Assembly (NCBI GenBank): GCA_035967665.1
Contig: JAYWLB010000043.1
Span: forward strand, 1 to 64,000
Origin: Arctic95D-9 sp035967665
GTDB taxonomy: Bacteria; Verrucomicrobiota; Verrucomicrobiia; Verrucomicrobiales; DEV007
Direction: 5' to 3'
DNA: 64,000 nucleotides
Position numbers and translations under genes: made by a program. Each line of letters begins with the position of its first letter. The stretch's first letter is position 1. The notes under the pieces are model-generated. The model saw nothing but the letters and a program-made list of their open reading frames with translations, did no database searches and had not been told where the DNA came from. This document shows, piece by piece, positions 48,023-56,613 of the stretch.

Positions 48023-51000
48023 CCGATTCACTGGCCGAGATATGGCTGGCATCAAAACAGAGTGATGATGCTTCCCGTTGTTACAACGAGGTCGTCGAAC
48101 TGAAGTTCCACGGAGAGCTTGATTCGGAGGCACTTGCTGGGGCATTGCAGGACGTGATCAACCGGCATGACGGGCTTCGCGCGACTTTCTCTGAAGAGGG
48201 GGACGGCTTCTCGATTAGCGGGGAGTTGACGATTGATATTCCTTCCGTTGACCTGTCGGACCTCGCCGCTGATGCCCGAGCTGCGCTTTTCGAGTCGCAG
48301 TTGGATATCGAACGTGAGTGGGTTTTTGATCTTGAGAATGGTCCGCTGATCCGCGCTCGAATAGTCAAAACCGGTATCGAAGCGCATTCGCTCATTTTAA
48401 ACGCGCATCACCTCGTCTGTGACGGTTGGAGCTACAATGTGGTTACCGGTGATCTCGGGAGATTCTATTCTGCGAGGAAAAATGGCGAAACGCTCGTTTT
48501 GGATCCCGCGACAAGCTTGAGCCTGTTTTCGCTTGAGGCCTCTCAACATGAGAAAGCACGGGTCGGTGGCGAGGCGGAGCGCTTCTGGGTCTCGATGTTC
48601 GACGAGCCCGTTCGTCCACTTGATCTTCCGGTAAAGAAGTCATTTGATCCGAATGAGCCGGGCCTTAAAGGGGATCGCGTCGCAGGAATGGTCGAAGGTG
48701 ATCTCATGAAAGGCCTCAAGGGAGTTGCCCGTAAATCCGGGGCGACGACTTTTTCACTGATGATGGGGGCGTTTCAGATTCTGTTAGGTAGACTTGGTCG
48801 ACAGGACCGGGTCGCGACCTTCTTTCCTATCGCCGGTCAAAGTGTCAGGGAGGGGATGGAATCGATGGTCGGCCACTGTGTGAACACGTTGCCGGTCTGT
48901 TCTGACCTCGATCCTGAGAAATCGATTGCTGCCTTTTTCCGGGAGTTTCAGCTGACGATGCTCGATTGCATGGAGAATCACGACTGCACATACGGTAGTC
49001 TTCTCAAGGCGTTGCCTTTCTCGAAGCGGCCCGGTGTTGACGCTATTTTCAATCTGGAGAAAATGGAAGGACACACTCTATTTTCGGGACTCAACGAGCA
49101 GATCTCCGAAGTTCGTCGCCGCTATTCGCTGGCACCTCTTTTTCTGAATGCGCTTGAGAGAGAGGATGAGATTGAGCTTCAGTTTAACTTTCAGTGCGAG
49201 CGGTTTTCGCGGGAGTCCGTAGAAGCATGGAGCCGTTCCTACCTTGCGATTCTCGAGGAGGTAGTTCGCGCACCGGAGGCCACTATCGGGCAGGTTAGCA
49301 GAGCCCTTCACAGGGATGATCTGCAGATGCTATCTGACTGGAGTGAGGCGAAATCGGACTATCCCTCAGATTCGACAATCACTTCACTTTTCGAAGAGAC
49401 GGTCGACTTGTATTCCGGGCGCGTTGCAATTCAATCGGATGGAGTCACTCTCAGCTACAGTGATTTGAGCGAACGCACTGACCGTATTGCGCATTCTCTC
49501 GACCTTGCAGGTGTCAAGAGTGGTGACCGGGTTGGCATCTTTCTCGATCAATCGCCGGACCGGATCGCTTCACTGTTGGCGATTCTGAAACTGGGTGCTT
49601 CCTACGTGCCGCTTGATTCCGCCTATCCTGCAGAGCGAATTTCTCTAATGGTAGTTGACTCCGGATTATCTGTCGTGATCTCGGAGGAAGCGCTTTCCGC
49701 GCGGATTGGAGACCTTGTTCCTACTCTTCTTGATGTCGCCGAAGCGGTTGAAAGGGGAGATGCTGAAAAGGTTCCTGTGCATCCCGCTGACTGCTGTGCT
49801 GATTCTCCTGCTCAGGTGATCTACACCTCGGGGTCGACCGGTGAACCGAAAGGAACCGTGATCCCTCACCGGGGAATTGTCCGTCTTGTCCGCAATACGA
49901 ACTTTTGTGATTTCGGGCCTGATGAATCCATTCTTCAGGCGGCGAGTATCTCCTTTGATGCTTCCAGTTTCGAAATTTTCGGGGCCCTTCTGAATGGTGG
50001 AAAACTCGTCTTGCCCGCATCAGGAGACCTCACCTTGTCATCGATTGCTGACGCGATTCAGACGCATCACGTTACAACACTGTGGCTCACCAGCGGCTTG
50101 TTTCAGCTCATGGTGGAGGAACATGTCGAAGCTTTTACGGGAGTTCGCCAGGTCCTCGCCGGTGGTGACGTCGTTCCGGTTCGTCACGCTGAGTTGCTCA
50201 TGAACGCCCATCCTGACATTAAGTTAGTCAACGGGTATGGTCCCACTGAAAATACAACGTTTACTCTGACTCATGAAGTCGTTCCTGACGACCTCAAACA
50301 AAACGCTTTGCCTGTCGGTCGGCCGATTGCGAATACCTCGGTATGGATTCTGGATCCGGAGGGCGATCCGCTCCCGCCCGGAGTGACCGGCGAGCTATGT
50401 TGTGGCGGTGACGGTTTGGCGCTGGAGTATTTAAATCGCCCCGCGCTTACAGACGAAAAATTTATCTTCGCCAATCCTGATGGGCGCGGGGAAAGGCGAT
50501 TCTACCGGACCGGTGACCTTTGTCGTTATCGTCTCGACGGAGTCATCGAGTTTCTCGGTCGGATTGATCATCAGGTGAAGATTCGCGGCTTCCGCGTTGA
50601 GCCTGCGGAGATTGAAGCAAAACTGGCTAATGACCCGTTAATCGGTCAGTGCAAAGTCGTCGCTCTCGGAGAGGGGGCTGCCGGGAAGTCGCTCGTTGCC
50701 TACGTATCTCCCATGAACGGTTGCAAGCCTGTTGCCGATGATATGAGGGCCTATCTGGAGTCGCAATTGCCAAGTTACATGGTTCCTTCGGTCTTCGTTG
50801 TCATGGACGAGTTACCCTTGAACGTGAATGGGAAAATCGATTCCAAAGCGCTTCCCCGTCCCAAACAGTTGAGTAATGACGATGAAATCAGTGAGCAGGC
50901 TTCTGTGGAACCGGTAACTGAAATGGAACGCACTATCGCCGCGATCTGGGCTGATATCCTGAAAGTTCCCGAAGTGAAGCGTGACGATAATTTCTTTGCC

Positions 51001-52041
51001 CTCGGAGGACACTCGCTCCTCGGGATGAGATTCTTTTCCCGCGTCCAGAAGGACCTCGGTTTGCAGCTGCCGCTTTCGGCTTTGATTAAATCTCCGGTCC
51101 TCTGTGATTTCGCTGCTGAATTGGAGCGCCGCAGTGACGGTCGTATTGAGGAGGCTGCCGACGGATCCTATCAGAGCCTTATTGGTGGCGCGCTATCTGA
51201 AGGGAACGATGACGACGAAGCGATCGCTGACACAACTGTATTCCTTCAGACCGGAGGCGATAAACCGCCACTCTTCGGTGTCCACGGGGGCGATGGTGGC
51301 ATTTTCTTCTATCAGGGGATAGCTGACCGACTCGACCCCGGAAGGCCTTTCTGCGCGTTTGAGGCGGCGATTCTCACCGATGGTGGAGAGATCAAGGTCG
51401 AGCCGGTTGAAGAGACCGCAGCCCGCTATGTCAGGGAGCTGAAAAAGGTTCAGAAAACGGGGCCGTATTACCTTTGCGGCTACTCCTTCGGAGGCGTTGT
51501 GGCTTATGAGATGGCCTGTCAGCTCGTTGATGCGGGGGATAAAATTGCTTTTCTCGGAGTGCTCGATACCTGGAATCCCCAGGTTGAACTGAGAGCATTG
51601 AGTCTCGCCGAACGGATCGCTTCCAATTGGAACGCACCGCAGGCGAAGAACTCGGGTGCGCTTGAAAAGGCAGGTAAACTCGGAATGCGAATCAGCACCG
51701 GACTTGCCTATCGGGTCAAATTTTCGACGGAGGGCGCGGTTGCAAGAGCGCTGCCGTCATCGAAGTCGACCGGCTGGCTGCGTCAGGTTCAGGTCAGGCA
51801 GGCTTATGAGGCGGCGATGGAGGCCTACCATCCGTCCGGATTGGCCGGTGATCTTGTGCTGTTCCGCGCTACCGAAGGCAATGATAAATTTGAAGTCGAC
51901 GACATGCTGGGATGGGGAGACGTGGTCGATGGGAAAGTCAGCGTAGTCGATTTGCCCGGTAACCATATCTCAATGCTGCATCCCGCCAATATTGACAAAG
52001 TGGCTGAAGCGGTGCGTGAAGCGATATTGGATGTTAAATGA
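47992..52041 (+). CDS. Hybrid megasynthase, downstream part: NRPS C-A-PCP-TE (reached by -1 frameshift)
   Basis: 1349 residues if entered at the slip site. The condensation domain begins YPLTDSLAEIWLASKQ and has the active motif HHLVCDG. The adenylation domain has YTSGSTGEPKG, NGYGPTE, YRTGDL and the NGKID lysine. By eye the pocket reads D-A-F-?-?-G-G-T-F-K, resembling codes for aliphatic residues such as Val (low confidence). The PCP has GGHSLL. The type I thioesterase has GYSFGG, Asp in GVLDTW and His in LPGNHISML. No ATG, GTG or TTG occurs in frame before TTG at 48145, which would cut 40-50 residues off the condensation domain. This favours a fused product of about 3665 aa. The PPTase follows after 15 bp. 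Confidence 0.88.
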   Translation, partial: VSASSARYPLTDSLAEIWLASKQSDDASRCYNEVVELKFHGELDSEALAGALQDVINRHDGLRATFSEEGDGFSISGELTIDIPSVDLSDLAADARAALFESQLDIEREWVFDLENGPLIRARIVKTGIEAHSLILNAHHLVCDGWSYNVVTGDLGRFYSARKNGETLVLDPATSLSLFSLEASQHEKARVGGEAERFWVSMFDEPVRPLDLPVKKSFDPNEPGLKGDRVAGMVEGDLMKGLKGVARKSGATTFSLMMGAFQILLGRLGRQDRVATFFPIAGQSVREGMESMVGHCVNTLPVCSDLDPEKSIAAFFREFQLTMLDCMENHDCTYGSLLKALPFSKRPGVDAIFNLEKMEGHTLFSGLNEQISEVRRRYSLAPLFLNALEREDEIELQFNFQCERFSRESVEAWSRSYLAILEEVVRAPEATIGQVSRALHRDDLQMLSDWSEAKSDYPSDSTITSLFEETVDLYSGRVAIQSDGVTLSYSDLSERTDRIAHSLDLAGVKSGDRVGIFLDQSPDRIASLLAILKLGASYVPLDSAYPAERISLMVVDSGLSVVISEEALSARIGDLVPTLLDVAEAVERGDAEKVPVHPADCCADSPAQVIYTSGSTGEPKGTVIPHRGIVRLVRNTNFCDFGPDESILQAASISFDASSFEIFGALLNGGKLVLPASGDLTLSSIADAIQTHHVTTLWLTSGLFQLMVEEHVEAFTGVRQVLAGGDVVPVRHAELLMNAHPDIKLVNGYGPTENTTFTLTHEVVPDDLKQNALPVGRPIANTSVWILDPEGDPLPPGVTGELCCGGDGLALEYLNRPALTDEKFIFANPDGRGERRFYRTGDLCRYRLDGVIEFLGRIDHQVKIRGFRVEPAEIEAKLANDPLIGQCKVVALGEGAAGKSLVAYVSPMNGCKPVADDMRAYLESQLPSYMVPSVFVVMDELPLNVNGKIDSKALPRPKQLSNDDEISEQASVEPVTEMERTIAAIWADILKVPEVKRDDNFFALGGHSLLGMRFFSRVQKDLGLQLPLSALIKSPVLCDFAAELERRSDGRIEEAADGSYQSLIGGALSEGNDDDEAIADTTVFLQTGGDKPPLFGVHGGDGGIFFYQGIADRLDPGRPFCAFEAAILTDGGEIKVEPVEETAARYVRELKKVQKTGPYYLCGYSFGGVVAYEMACQLVDAGDKIAFLGVLDTWNPQVELRALSLAERIASNWNAPQAKNSGALEKAGKLGMRISTGLAYRVKFSTEGAVARALPSSKSTGWLRQVQVRQAYEAAMEAYHPSGLAGDLVLFRATEGNDKFEVDDMLGWGDVVDGKVSVVDLPGNHISMLHPANIDKVAEAVREAILDVK

Positions 52042-52056
52042 GACTTCCTGTCCTGG

Positions 52057-52854
52057 ATGTTTCAGGTTAGTGGTAACTTCTTGAACGAAATTCCCAGCTT
52101 CAGTATTGCCCCTCCGCCGATGGATTCGGTGGCGCTCTGGTATGTCGGGACGGAGCTGTCGAAAGACCGGCTTGCGGCATGCGAATCGGTTCTCTCTGAG
52201 GAGGAACGATTGCGCGCTAACAGTTTTCATTTCGAGAAAGACCGGAGGCAGTATGTGGTTGCACGAGGTTCGCTCCGTCATCTTCTCGGTGCGCTTCTCG
52301 GCATCGAAGCGGGGGGAATTGAATTTGCCTATGGCCGGTTCGGGAAGCCTTTGCTGAAGCTCGAAGGGGGGGCAGGCGAGGCGTTTCACTTCAACCTCGC
52401 CCACAGTGGCACCCACATTCTTATCGGTGTGTCACCGAATTTGGAAATCGGAGTCGACCTCGAAGCGCTCTCTCCGGGTGAAGTGAGAATGGCTCCTTTG
52501 GTCCGGAATATTTGCACTTCGTCGGAAGCGGCATGGGTAGAGGGCCTCGGTGTGCTGGAGAAGGAGCTCGCTCTGAGCCGGCTCTGGACTGCGAAGGAGG
52601 CAATCCTCAAGGCGATAGGATCGGGCTTTCAAATCCCTCCCGATCAGGTCGAGATAGAAGAGCCCGTTCTTCATGGCCATTGCGGTCCTTACGGAACCAG
52701 AATTTTCGACAGGCAAAACGAAAAAGTCGTCGACGTTTTCCCGATGCCGGAGTTTGAGAGTGAACGCGGTTGCTCGGCTGCATTCGCCATTGCAGGTGCT
52801 GCGGTGGACGGGGAATCAGTTTGCGTCGATCGCAGAGGTGCTCTCTGGGATTAA
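52057..52854 (+). CDS. Sfp-type 4'-phosphopantetheinyl transferase
   Basis: 265-residue enzyme that transfers phosphopantetheine from CoA to the carrier-protein serines, here most likely ACP1, ACP2 and the PCP of the megasynthase just upstream. Family motifs are in order: YGRFGKPLLK, FHFNLAHSGT, IGVDLEAL (Mg-binding Asp and Glu) and LWTAKEAILKAIGSG. The first ATG has no strong Shine-Dalgarno. An ATG at 52120 is possible but would shorten the N-terminal half. It ends the biosynthetic operon, and its last 39 bp overlap antisense with the GH99-like gene. Confidence 0.93.
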   Translation: MFQVSGNFLNEIPSFSIAPPPMDSVALWYVGTELSKDRLAACESVLSEEERLRANSFHFEKDRRQYVVARGSLRHLLGALLGIEAGGIEFAYGRFGKPLLKLEGGAGEAFHFNLAHSGTHILIGVSPNLEIGVDLEALSPGEVRMAPLVRNICTSSEAAWVEGLGVLEKELALSRLWTAKEAILKAIGSGFQIPPDQVEIEEPVLHGHCGPYGTRIFDRQNEKVVDVFPMPEFESERGCSAAFAIAGAAVDGESVCVDRRGALWD

Positions 52855-53883
52855 GGGGGAAAGCGGAAGATCACCGATGCGGGGCTCGATTTGAGTTCCT
52901 TCATGCCACTCGTTAAACGAGGTGATCACGATGGTCTTCAGGTCCGGGTCTGTCTGGCGGCGCGCGAGATCGAGAAAGGCATTCAAGGTTGATCCGGGCG
53001 CTGATTCAGGGCTCAGAGAGCGGGGGATCACGTAGTAGTCTCCGGAGGCATCGCGGGCGTCAAATCCGGGGAGAACACCGGGAATGAACCCCACACTCAC
53101 GGACCTGGCGACATCCCGGTAATTGGCGTAGACCGCTTCGGTTTCTTTCAGAAACAGGCTCCAGTCACTCAGATTCGCGAAGTGCGCGGGGCCGTGCATA
53201 TTGTAGGCAGTGATGGCATCGAAGCATGAGATTCGGTGTCTGTCAGGAGAGCCCCAGAAGACTTCGTCACCGATGAGGAAGGGGTTGAATCCCTGTGCCT
53301 GCGCTGCGGTTCGGGCGAGATCGATCGCGTTTTCGTAGTCCCCTGTAAAGGTTCTCGAAAGGTAGAGGTAGAGAACAGGGCGATCGTTAATCTTGAGGTA
53401 GTTGGGGTGGTTGAAGTAGTGGCGGGCGAGGTAGTCAAAATCCTCGACCAGTTGCCTTGTATTCTGAGGGAGATCGAAATTGATTCCCTTGTCAGGATCG
53501 AAATTGAGTATCCCCGGGCTTTCGTAAAAGAGGCAGAGCTTCGGTGCTGTCGGGCCTGATCTTTCGAGAGCGGGGCCTGTGTGCTGTCTCAGGGTTTCGT
53601 CCTCCCAACTTTGCCGTCCCCACCACGAACAGATCCAGTGATCGATCCCGAGTTGTTTCGACCATTCGATGTGCTTCACAAGCGTGCTTCCGGAGCGAGA
53701 GGAATATTCGCTCAGCGCCGGCTCGAGGCCCTGCGAGACTCCGTTGTAGCCATCCTCCCAGTGGCGCCCGTCGCTGTGATACCACGGGTAGTAGTAGGCA
53801 CCCATAGAGAGGTCTTCTCCTTTGGCTGTGAAGCATCCCGTCGCAATGAGGATGTATGCGACTGTGAGTCCTCTTTTGATCAC
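52816..53883 (-). CDS. Glycoside hydrolase family 99-like exported protein
   Basis: 355-residue protein with a GH99/GH71-like (beta/alpha)8 fold, expected in the periplasm or outer membrane. The N-terminus has a lipoprotein-like signal (AYILIATGC). Typical segments are GAYYYPWYHSDGRHWEDGY, KQLGIDHWICSWWG, NDRPVLYLYL and VITSFNEWHEGTQIEP. GH99 enzymes are endo-mannosidases, but GH99-like proteins in polysaccharide loci may trim or depolymerise the polymer. It overlaps the following glycosyltransferase gene by four bases, which places it in the exopolysaccharide operon. Confidence 0.82.
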   Translation of the reverse strand: MIKRGLTVAYILIATGCFTAKGEDLSMGAYYYPWYHSDGRHWEDGYNGVSQGLEPALSEYSSRSGSTLVKHIEWSKQLGIDHWICSWWGRQSWEDETLRQHTGPALERSGPTAPKLCLFYESPGILNFDPDKGINFDLPQNTRQLVEDFDYLARHYFNHPNYLKINDRPVLYLYLSRTFTGDYENAIDLARTAAQAQGFNPFLIGDEVFWGSPDRHRISCFDAITAYNMHGPAHFANLSDWSLFLKETEAVYANYRDVARSVSVGFIPGVLPGFDARDASGDYYVIPRSLSPESAPGSTLNAFLDLARRQTDPDLKTIVITSFNEWHEGTQIEPRIGDLPLSPLIPESTSAIDAN

Positions 53884-55052
53884 GGAAGTGCGGTGGTGGC
53901 GGCTTGAGAAAGGGCCGCCGTTTCCTTTGGACTTGTCTCTTTTTCAGCGTCTGCGATGTCTTCGAGGAACTCGCTCATTTCCTTCAGAAAGCGGGCCGTT
54001 GAAAATCTCTCAGCATTGGCCCGGATCGTTTCCCGGTTCCATTCAACGGCATCAAATCTAGCCAGAGCTTCCATCACCGATTCGGGCGTTTGTTCATTGA
54101 AAAATACTCCGGTCCTGCCATCGACAACCGTCTCGAGCGCTCCGCCTCCATGGAATGCGATAATCGGCTTCCCGCAGGCCTGGGCTTCTACCGGTGTGAT
54201 CCCGAAATCTTCGAGACCGGGGAAGATAAAGCCCTGACAGGTAGCCATTCTCTCCGTCACAACATCGTCGGGAGCGCGTCCGAGAAACTCAACCGTATCG
54301 CCGGCGAGTGCTTCCAGGCGCGGGCGGTCGGGGCCGTCACCGATGATGACGAGACGTCTGCCGGCCTTCGTAAACGCCTCGACCGCCAGATCGATTCGCT
54401 TGTAGGAAACGAGACGTGAGACGATGAGGTGAAAATCTTCGCTGCGACTGCCTACCGTAAAGCGGTCGACATCGACGGGAGGGCAGATCACGACGCTTTC
54501 CCTTCCGTAGCACTTCTTAATCCGCTGCTGCACATTGACAGAATTCGCGATGAAATAGTCAATTTTCTGCGCCTGTTTCCAATCCTGACGTCGGAAGAGC
54601 GGCATCAGTTTGCGAACGAATTTTCGCAGGAGGGGATTGCCGATTTCATTTCTCAGATACTCATCCGGATTCCAGAAGTATCGCGGAGGCGTGTGGCAGT
54701 AGCAGACGAATGTACTGCCTTTTGACTTCGGGAGACACTTCGCGAAGCTGCTCGAGCTGATCCAGACGAGGCTGTTCTCAGGGACCTTCAGTGATTTGAA
54801 AGCAAACGGGTAGAGGAAAAACAGCATTTTATGAAGCTTCTCGATACCGGGAAGTTTCTGCATCCAGCTGTTGTGAACTCGATTCGTTCGAAAAACCGGA
54901 AACAGACTCTCACCGGTGGTGACGCTCGTGTAGATCTGCGCTTCGGGGCAGGCTTTCGCCATGACTTCCACGACGCGCTCGGCCCCGCCCATTTGGATGA
55001 GGAAGTCGTGAGCGATCGCGAAATTTGATTTGAGAGAAGTGAGTGGGGACAT
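53880..55052 (-). CDS. Glycosyltransferase family 4 protein
   Basis: GT-B fold glycosyltransferase of 390 aa from the chosen ATG. The N-terminal half begins with FAIAHDFLIQMGGAERVVEV. The donor-binding half has LIVSRLVSYKRIDLAVEAF, VIIGDGPDRPRLEALA, GFIFPGLEDFGITPVEAQAC and GKPIIAFHGGGALETV. The longer frame would overlap the upstream sugar-transferase gene, so the internal ATG 13 bp after that stop is preferred. It presumably adds a sugar (mannose-type transferases look similar) to the lipid-linked repeat unit in the cytoplasm. Confidence 0.92.
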   Translation of the reverse strand: MSPLTSLKSNFAIAHDFLIQMGGAERVVEVMAKACPEAQIYTSVTTGESLFPVFRTNRVHNSWMQKLPGIEKLHKMLFFLYPFAFKSLKVPENSLVWISSSSFAKCLPKSKGSTFVCYCHTPPRYFWNPDEYLRNEIGNPLLRKFVRKLMPLFRRQDWKQAQKIDYFIANSVNVQQRIKKCYGRESVVICPPVDVDRFTVGSRSEDFHLIVSRLVSYKRIDLAVEAFTKAGRRLVIIGDGPDRPRLEALAGDTVEFLGRAPDDVVTERMATCQGFIFPGLEDFGITPVEAQACGKPIIAFHGGGALETVVDGRTGVFFNEQTPESVMEALARFDAVEWNRETIRANAERFSTARFLKEMSEFLEDIADAEKETSPKETAALSQAATTALP

Positions 55053-55065
55053 TTTTAAGTGGGCT

Positions 55066-56472
55066 TCAGCGTGCTGATTTGGGGGGGAAGATGGTTTGAA
55101 CCGCCGTATCAAAAATGATGCAGAGGTCGAGGAGAGGGGACCAGTGACGAAGATAGAAATGATCGAACCTGACGCGTTGTCTCACTTTTCGTTCGGTGTC
55201 GGTTTCACCGCGGCATCCTTTCACCTGTGCCAGCCCGGTGATGCCCGGCTTGGCAAACTGACGAACGGGGTAACTTTTGACGATCTCGGCAAACTTCTCA
55301 TCGTGATCGATGAAATGGGGGCGGGGACCGACGATGCTCATCTCGCCTTTGAGAACGTTGAAGAACTGGGGCATTTCATCTAGGCTGCTTTTGCGAAGGA
55401 AATCGCCACCTTTGAAGATTCTCGGATCGTTCACCTTTGCCTGAACGCCGGGCATGTCGTTGACATTCATCGAACGGAACTTCAGCATCTCGAAAATTTC
55501 GCCATCTCTTCCCGTTCTCTGCTGGGTGTAGAAGAGGGGACCGGGTGAAAAGAGGCGGTGGAGAATCCATACCCCTGCACAAAGAAATGGAAGCACTAAC
55601 ACTGTGACAAGTCCTGACGCAAAGACATCGAAGGCGCGTTTGATGCCGCGGTTCAGGGGGTCTTCGAGGGCTTCCTGCCAGTTGGTTAGAAAGAGGTGGG
55701 AGCCCGACTGGTGAGAGTCAATATTACCACCGAATCGTTCCTTTTGATCCTCTACCCAAATCAGTCTCATTCCCTGTGAGTCGCAGATCTCCTGCAGGGA
55801 TTTGACGAGGGAGGGATTGTTGTCAAGGCCAAGAGCGACAACAAGTTTGGCGTGGTATGATCGGCAGATCTGACGAATGTTGTCGAAGTCTCCGAGGAAT
55901 GGGAAACTGGGAATGTCGATCGCGGCGGCACCTCCGTAGGGGACGTAGCCAAGTAGCTCCGCACCGGGAAGGTTGCCTGTCATCTGGAGCACATTTTCCC
56001 GCTCAATTTTCGCCGGCGGAGCGACAACGATGGTGTTGGCGTGCCGACTACGGGAGCTGAATAGTCGTCTTTGAAGAATCCGGTGTCCGACCTGATTCAT
56101 CCAGGCGATCCACGCGGAATAGAGAAGCATGAAGGCCGCTAAAAACACTCTCGAGAGGGCGGGGTCTTTGCTCATAACGATGACTCCGAAGATGGCGACA
56201 AGAGCGAAAAGAATTTCCCGTTGGGTGATATTCCAGATTTGGGCGCGAGAGACACCGCAGAGAGAGCGTGACGATTTTTCACGAACCCCGATCTCCAGAA
56301 ATGCGGCGAACGGAATAAGAAGCGAAATGTAGTGGTAGTTACCGGGATGCAATTCTTCTCCATAAACAAGGAGGTGCAGCGCCCAGACCAGACCCCAGAA
56401 GATCATGAGGCCACCCGCGAGTTTCAAAACAAAGTGAAGTCGAATCACCCCATGGTAGCGGCTGGTAATCAT
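55066..56472 (-). CDS. Undecaprenyl-phosphate sugar-phosphate transferase (initiating)
   Basis: Polyprenyl glycosylphosphotransferase of 468 aa that starts repeat-unit synthesis by moving a sugar-1-phosphate onto undecaprenyl phosphate. About four to five N-terminal membrane helices and a CoA-binding-like Rossmann segment (AKLVVALGLDNNPSLVKSL) precede the catalytic bacterial sugar transferase domain (about 275-468). That domain has RGIKRAFDVFASG, GRDGEIFEMLKFRSM, LRKSSLDEMPQFFNVLKGEM, SIVGPRPHF and KPGITGLAQVKG. It is the first gene of the leftward operon and divergent from the Wzz gene. Confidence 0.94.
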   Translation of the reverse strand: MITSRYHGVIRLHFVLKLAGGLMIFWGLVWALHLLVYGEELHPGNYHYISLLIPFAAFLEIGVREKSSRSLCGVSRAQIWNITQREILFALVAIFGVIVMSKDPALSRVFLAAFMLLYSAWIAWMNQVGHRILQRRLFSSRSRHANTIVVAPPAKIERENVLQMTGNLPGAELLGYVPYGGAAAIDIPSFPFLGDFDNIRQICRSYHAKLVVALGLDNNPSLVKSLQEICDSQGMRLIWVEDQKERFGGNIDSHQSGSHLFLTNWQEALEDPLNRGIKRAFDVFASGLVTVLVLPFLCAGVWILHRLFSPGPLFYTQQRTGRDGEIFEMLKFRSMNVNDMPGVQAKVNDPRIFKGGDFLRKSSLDEMPQFFNVLKGEMSIVGPRPHFIDHDEKFAEIVKSYPVRQFAKPGITGLAQVKGCRGETDTERKVRQRVRFDHFYLRHWSPLLDLCIIFDTAVQTIFPPKSAR

Positions 56473-56579
56473 AAATTAATTCAGTGGTGTTAATTATCTA
56501 TAAGGAGAATCAAAAGTGATAATAAGCTCAAATTTGTATTGAAATTAGAGAGAATGCAACTAATTTAACGACGAATATT

Positions 56580-56597
56580 AGAAATTTAATAATTTCT
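56580..56597. promoter_or_regulatory. Inverted repeat before the Wzz-like gene
   Basis: AGAAATT and AATTTCT flank a TAAT centre, a perfect 7-bp inverted repeat ending 16 bp before the Wzz-like ATG in a 141-bp AT-rich divergent gap. It may be an operator for the exopolysaccharide genes or a leader hairpin over the ribosome-binding region. Confidence 0.4.
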
Positions 56598-56613
56598 GTC
56601 CCTTCGTTCCCGC

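Noticed and set aside
48145..52041. NRPS as an independent gene starting at TTG 48145
   Set aside because: This start falls inside the condensation domain and would remove its conserved first 40-50 residues, which are present upstream in the same frame. No Shine-Dalgarno precedes it.
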